DNA from: Cytobacillus firmus DS1
Lineage (GTDB): Bacteria > Bacillota > Bacilli > Bacillales > Cytobacillaceae
NCBI RefSeq assembly: GCF_000565285.1
Contig: NZ_APVL01000012.1
Span: 62,001-126,000 of the forward strand
DNA length: 64,000 nucleotides
Reading direction: 5' to 3'
Shown: positions 60,096 through 64,000 of the stretch, in pieces
Position numbering within the stretch: position 1 is the first letter of the stretch
Layout of the letters: every line of letters starts with the position of its first letter
The notes under the pieces: model-generated
The model's database searches: none
Told to the model about the DNA's origin: nothing
Seen by the model: only the letters and a program-made list of their open reading frames with translations
Made by a program: the position numbers and the translations under genes

Positions 60096-61916
60096 CTAGT
60101 TAACACTTGTCATTAACAGCGGCTCTTTATTATTTGCTATGGAAAGAACATAATCTGCCAGTACTGAATCATTATAAGAATCATATTCTTTTATTAATGA
60201 AGTCACCCGGCCGAAATTAATATGAACTGCCTTCCCAATAAAGATCTTAGGATAAATAGCCTCTTCATGCACTTCATTCTTGCCAAGCAGCTCTTCATAC
60301 ATTTTTTCACCTGGACGAATGCCTGAAAAACGAATCTCAATTTCATCTTCTTTATAGCCTGAAAGGGTAATCAGGTTTCGCGCCAAGTCCACAATCTTGA
60401 CAGGCTTACCCATATCCAGAACAAAAATCTCGCCTCCGTTTGCCAGGGCACCTGCTTGAAGGACCAGCCGTGATGCTTCCGGAATCGTCATAAAGTATCT
60501 GGTCATTTCCGGGTGAGTGACTGTAACTGGCCCGCCGGACTGAATCTGCTTCTTAAATAAAGGAATCACACTGCCTCTGCTCCCCAGCACATTTCCAAAC
60601 CTGACGGCCACAAACCTCGTAGCACTGTTTCTGTCCAGCTCCTGAATAACCATTTCGGCAATTCGCTTTGTCGATCCCATAACGTTTGTCGGGTTAACAG
60701 CTTTGTCTGAAGAAATAAGCACAAAAGTTTCAACACCATAAGTGTCAGCAGCTTCTGCTACATTCTTTGTTCCAATAACATTGTTCTTCACAGCTTCTTT
60801 TGGATTATATTCCATCAAAGGCACATGTTTATGGGCAGCAGCATGATAGATGACATCAGGCTTATGATCTTCCATCACCTCAAAGATCCGGTTTCTATCC
60901 TGTATGTCCGCAATCACCGGTACCATTCCAATTTCCTCTTTATATTTGCTCCTTAATTCTATGTCAATCTGATAGATCGAATTTTCTCCATGCCCGAGCA
61001 GAAGAATCTTTTTCGGCTTAAACCTGCATACCTGGCGGCAAATTTCAGATCCAATCGATCCGCCTGCGCCTGTTACCATAATGGTCTTCCCTGTGAGCTT
61101 TTTGGAAATCCTTTTTATATCAAGTTCAATCGGCTCCCGTCCCAGCAGATCCTCAACCTGAACATCACGGAACTGATTAACAGATACTTTGCCAAGCAAT
61201 ACGTCTTCTGCCATTGGCATAATGACCGTTTTGGCATTTGTTCCTGCACATTCCTCATATATTCGCTTCATTTCCTCTTTGCTCAGGGACGGAATGGCAA
61301 TTACGATCTTACTTATTTTTAATACCTCAACCGTCCTTTTTATTAGTTTTGTACATCCAACAACGGGTATATCGTGTATATATAACTTATGCTTTTGCGG
61401 ATCATTATCTATGAATGCAACCGGCATGATGCTTGCTTCACGATTCTTTAGCAGCTGACGGGCAAGCATCGTTCCTGCTGCACCTGCACCAATAATTAAA
61501 GCCCTTTGCTGGGTTGTCTTTGGCTTAATATACCTATCTCTGTAGATTCTCCATGAAAACCTGGAACCGCCAATCAGCAGAACATGAAGCATCCATGTCA
61601 GCACCAGAGCCCTGAAATAAACATCCTGTACGAGAATCTGCTGCATAAATGCAGTCGAAATAACCGATAAACTTACTGCCTTAGTAATCGTCAGCAATTC
61701 ACCTGTACTTGCATACTCCCAGGCTTTGTTGTACAGCCCATACATAAAGGAGAAAATATGGTGGCTCAGCAGCAGTGTGATCGAGCTGACCAATAGGGTT
61801 TCTGAATGAAAGATCCGAATGGCTGGAACCAGCATTAACACACTAAGGTAAATAGCACCTAATACGATGACGGAATCCAGAAACATCAGCAGTGTCAGCC
61901 GTTTTTGATAGGTCAA
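60096..61916 (-). CDS. epsC: UDP-sugar 4,6-dehydratase, membrane-bound (EpsC/PglF/CapD type)
   Basis: About 606 residues: four N-terminal membrane helices (about 8-120), a CoA-binding-like Rossmann region (about 125-240, RALIIGAGAAGTMLARQLL) and an SDR domain (about 265-560). The latter has IMVTGAGGSIGSEI, YHAAAHKHVPLMEYN, SSDKAVNPTNVMGSTKR and RFGNVLGSRGSV. The Met in place of the usual catalytic Tyr before KR is normal for PglF/WbpM-type dehydratases. TTG at 61916 is used since AAGGAGG is 8 nt upstream; the longer ORF to 61976 is rejected. It makes the 4-keto sugar used by the EpsM-EpsN fusion. Confidence 0.9.
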   Translation of the reverse strand: MTYQKRLTLLMFLDSVIVLGAIYLSVLMLVPAIRIFHSETLLVSSITLLLSHHIFSFMYGLYNKAWEYASTGELLTITKAVSLSVISTAFMQQILVQDVYFRALVLTWMLHVLLIGGSRFSWRIYRDRYIKPKTTQQRALIIGAGAAGTMLARQLLKNREASIMPVAFIDNDPQKHKLYIHDIPVVGCTKLIKRTVEVLKISKIVIAIPSLSKEEMKRIYEECAGTNAKTVIMPMAEDVLLGKVSVNQFRDVQVEDLLGREPIELDIKRISKKLTGKTIMVTGAGGSIGSEICRQVCRFKPKKILLLGHGENSIYQIDIELRSKYKEEIGMVPVIADIQDRNRIFEVMEDHKPDVIYHAAAHKHVPLMEYNPKEAVKNNVIGTKNVAEAADTYGVETFVLISSDKAVNPTNVMGSTKRIAEMVIQELDRNSATRFVAVRFGNVLGSRGSVIPLFKKQIQSGGPVTVTHPEMTRYFMTIPEASRLVLQAGALANGGEIFVLDMGKPVKIVDLARNLITLSGYKEDEIEIRFSGIRPGEKMYEELLGKNEVHEEAIYPKIFIGKAVHINFGRVTSLIKEYDSYNDSVLADYVLSIANNKEPLLMTSVN

Positions 61917-62014
61917 TTCGCAATCCTCCTTTTTATTACGCTTTACAAGCAATTCATCAATGCCTTTCCGATGCATTTCCTGTACTTATGGGAAACCTGA
62001 TTCTTAATGACTTA

Positions 62015-62779
62015 TTAAAACAATCCAAGAAATTTTCTCTTTTGAATTCTCTCGGGAATTTCTTTCATTACAGTTTGTCCTCTAACGAGCAGCTCTGCAT
62101 TTTCTTTTAACAGGCAAACCATTTCAACGCCATACTTAGCATTAATTATTTGAAATGCCTCTTCCATACAAAAAGACCTGCTGGCCGTATTATGGGCATC
62201 TGATGCAACTAAATGTGCCAGATTTGCTTCAATTAAATGCCGTGAGAACTTCTTGATGCTCTTTCCAAAATAACCGCACACACTGGCAGCAGTAATCTGG
62301 GATAACGCGCCATTTTTCACTAAGCTATATAGTAATTCCGGCCGCTCCGTAAGCTCTGAATTCCGTTCCGGATGGGCGATGACTGGCGTCAAACCCTTCA
62401 TTTGTATATCATAAAGCAGGCGTTCGGTGTATCGCGGCACATGGCCTGAAGGAAGCTCAATCAAAACAAAATGGGAACAAGCAAGCGACATGATGTTTCC
62501 GGATTCATATTCCTCAAGGAATTCGCCGAAAATACGGCACTCCTGGCCAGGCAAAACCTCCAATGGGATTCCTTTAGCCATTAACACTTCATTAAGCACC
62601 TTAACATTTCCAACAACATCCTTTTTGCTATTATCATATCGGCCATTCTTATGATGGGGTGTCGCAATGATTGTACTGATTCCTTCTTTAACTGCAGTAT
62701 TCGCCATATGAATGGCTTCATCCATATCTCGTGCACCATCATCCAAACCGGGAAGGATATGGCAGTGCATATCAATCAT
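62015..62779 (-). CDS. PHP-type protein tyrosine phosphatase (YwqE/CpsB family)
   Basis: A 254-residue Mn-dependent phosphatase. MIDMHCHILPGLDDGA, IIATPHH, PVIAHPERN and LVASDAHN are the PHP metal motifs. It dephosphorylates the BY-kinase encoded next upstream, tuning polysaccharide synthesis. The classical B. subtilis eps operon has no YwqE gene, so this locus is of a mixed eps/cps composition. AAGGAGG lies 7 nt before ATG. Confidence 0.9.
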   Translation of the reverse strand: MIDMHCHILPGLDDGARDMDEAIHMANTAVKEGISTIIATPHHKNGRYDNSKKDVVGNVKVLNEVLMAKGIPLEVLPGQECRIFGEFLEEYESGNIMSLACSHFVLIELPSGHVPRYTERLLYDIQMKGLTPVIAHPERNSELTERPELLYSLVKNGALSQITAASVCGYFGKSIKKFSRHLIEANLAHLVASDAHNTASRSFCMEEAFQIINAKYGVEMVCLLKENAELLVRGQTVMKEIPERIQKRKFLGLF

Positions 62780-62822
62780 AGGATTTCCTCCTTACCTGGA
62801 AACTAATAAACTTGCAACAGCT

Positions 62823-63527
62823 CTATTTATCTGTCTCCCCATAATAGTAATAAGTAGAATCCTTCAATTTTTTATGGTTCAAAACAACTCCAAGAATCTT
62901 TCCTTTAGCCGACTTTATTAAGTCATTTGCCTTCTTCGCCTTATCTATTTCTGTCTCACCGCTGCGAGCCACCAGGATGCTTCCATCACAAAGGTTGGCC
63001 ATTATTTGTGCATCTGCAACTGCCAATACTGGCGGTGTATCGAATAGAATAATGTCAAATTCCTGATAGGCCGCTTTAAGAAATTCCTGCATGGCTAAGG
63101 AACCAAGAAGCTCAGCCGGATTGGGAGGAATAGGCCCGCTCGTCAGCACAGACAAATTGGGTTCGTTTGTTCCTACAATGGCACTATTCATTGACGTTTT
63201 CATTGTCAGTACATTGGTTAATCCAGTAATATTGCTGCAGTTAAATGTATAATGCACCGTGGGTTTTCGTAAATCGGCATCCACCAGTAGCACCTTTTTT
63301 TCCTGATTTGCAAAAACAACAGCTAAATTTGAAACAGTGGTGGACTTTCCTTCTCCAGGGCCCGCAGAAGTCACCATTATGGACTTGATCTCCTTATCAA
63401 CTGACGAAAATTGTATATTGGTCCGAATGGTCCTGTACTGTTCTGTAATCGGGGATTTTGGGTTTATCATGGTGACTAGCTTCCGGCTATTTTCCCCTGT
63501 CTTTTTTTTGGCTTTCCATTTAAACAA
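62823..63527 (-). CDS. epsB: Bacterial tyrosine kinase (EpsB/CpsD/YwqD family)
   Basis: About 234 residues. Walker A GPGEGKST, Walker A' VLLVDADLRKP, Walker B IILFDTPPVLA and a C-terminal tyrosine cluster STYYYYGET are present. It works with the cognate membrane adaptor encoded upstream. TTG at 63527 with GGTGAG upstream is chosen; the longer ORF overlapping the adaptor gene is in another frame of that gene and rejected. The genes overlap by 8 bp. Confidence 0.9.
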   Translation of the reverse strand: MFKWKAKKKTGENSRKLVTMINPKSPITEQYRTIRTNIQFSSVDKEIKSIMVTSAGPGEGKSTTVSNLAVVFANQEKKVLLVDADLRKPTVHYTFNCSNITGLTNVLTMKTSMNSAIVGTNEPNLSVLTSGPIPPNPAELLGSLAMQEFLKAAYQEFDIILFDTPPVLAVADAQIMANLCDGSILVARSGETEIDKAKKANDLIKSAKGKILGVVLNHKKLKDSTYYYYGETDK

Positions 63528-64000
63528 TGCTCTCACCGCCTGTTTTTTTAATGCCCTCTGCCCTTTCCACTCTTCTCTCCCTGCCGGAATCCTCAATAAC
63601 AGAAATAACACCCAGGAGTGGAGCTTCAAGGCTTTGTTCCACATCCTGTTCGTTTTTAATTGTGTTATCAAGATATTCAAGTAAAAATGCCAGTCCAATA
63701 CTTACCGTTAACCCGACAATAAAAGCAATTACAGCGTTTAAAAGAGTGTTTGGCTTCACAGGGGCAACATTCTCCTTTACCGATGCCTTTGCCAGCACAC
63801 TGACATTGTCGACATTCATAATATTGACAATCTCATTCTGGAATACCTTTGCAGTGGTATTGGCAATGTCGGCGGCGGTATAGGGATCAGGATCATGAAC
63901 AGTAATGGCAATAACCTGCGATTCTTTTTCACTGGCCACTGATATTTTTGAATCAAGCTGATCGGCTGATAAGTCCAGGTCCAGCTCCTGGCGAACCAGA
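63520..64000 (-). CDS. Wzz/EpsA-type polysaccharide co-polymerase / kinase activator, N-terminus outside window
   Basis: 160 residues are visible, beginning at the right edge. ANTTAKVFQNEIVNIMNVDNV belongs to the extracytoplasmic domain. A membrane helix (LNAVIAFIVGLTVSIGLAFL) precedes the C-terminal cytosolic tail (EYLDNTIKNEQDVEQSLEAP), which is typical of CapA/EpsA-type adaptors activating a separate BY-kinase. The missing upstream part should contain the first membrane helix. Confidence 0.85.
   Translation of the reverse strand, partial: LVRQELDLDLSADQLDSKISVASEKESQVIAITVHDPDPYTAADIANTTAKVFQNEIVNIMNVDNVSVLAKASVKENVAPVKPNTLLNAVIAFIVGLTVSIGLAFLLEYLDNTIKNEQDVEQSLEAPLLGVISVIEDSGRERRVERAEGIKKTGGESIV

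Noticed and set aside
1-64000. CRISPR array, prophage or insertion sequence
   Set aside because: No regularly spaced direct repeats, transposase, integrase or phage structural genes were seen.

Overview
The window looks like a chromosomal segment of an aerobic, low-GC Gram-positive of the Bacillaceae. Supporting signs are strong AGGAGG-type ribosome-binding sites, frequent TTG and GTG starts, sigma-A-like promoters, U-tailed hairpin terminators, lipobox binding proteins, a B. subtilis-type eps locus and many wall-associated exported proteins. No rRNA, tRNA, CRISPR array or intact insertion sequence was seen. Species was not determined.

Layout. (a) 1-2000, minus strand: a GntR/FCD regulator, an FAH-family hydrolase and a truncated Ldh-family dehydrogenase form a small catabolic operon with a palindromic operator. 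(b) 2692-6370, plus strand: a compact four-gene cassette encodes a HEPN-like/CBS protein, a Nudix hydrolase, a TPR membrane protein and a PP2C-type phosphatase. Decayed copies of one intergenic repeat lie on both sides. It is the strongest candidate here for an undescribed signalling or defence-like system. (c) 6706-18900, minus strand: an oligopeptide-type ABC transporter is interleaved with two M24-fold proteins (one lacking metal ligands), a class III aminotransferase, a HExxPGH protein, an AstE/aspartoacylase-like deacylase and a DUF3870 protein. This suggests uptake and catabolism of an acylated amino-acid or peptide-like compound.

(d) 19447-37881: exported wall proteins. Five carry a clear ~75-90 residue module with GQIG, YR(V/I)Y, (V/L)GGG and TPS signatures (two more are closely related paralogues counted below), fused to a metallopeptidase, an SGNH hydrolase, an L,D-transpeptidase, a beta-propeller, or a paralogous C-terminal domain shared by two proteins. 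A glucosaminidase carries three shorter related repeats, and an SH3b polysaccharide deacetylase sits among them. Embedded at 22573-29668 is a LacI-controlled carbohydrate operon (binding protein, two permeases, FAD oxidoreductase, GH13 alpha-glucosidase) that lacks its own ATPase.

(e) 38071-39109: a possible 40-residue CxxC peptide and an orphan protein. (f) 39265-52289: a divergent sugar locus. The minus arm has a ribose-type ABC transporter, BtpA/SgcQ protein, M42 peptidase, FGGY kinase and DeoR regulator. The plus arm has a second DeoR regulator, galactitol-type PTS IIA, IIB and IIC, and a ribulose-phosphate-3-epimerase-like protein. Together the arms contain every gene type of the E. coli sgc cluster. 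Both arms are preceded by the same TCACAAATGATCA operator-like element.

(g) 52712-64000, minus strand: an exopolysaccharide locus running from a Wzz/EpsA-type protein (cut by the window edge) through tyrosine kinase, PHP phosphatase, EpsC-type dehydratase, flippase, polymerase, two glycosyltransferases and EpsL-type phosphosugar transferase to an in-frame EpsM-EpsN fusion. Functions are assigned by recognising motifs and gene context; no database search was run.
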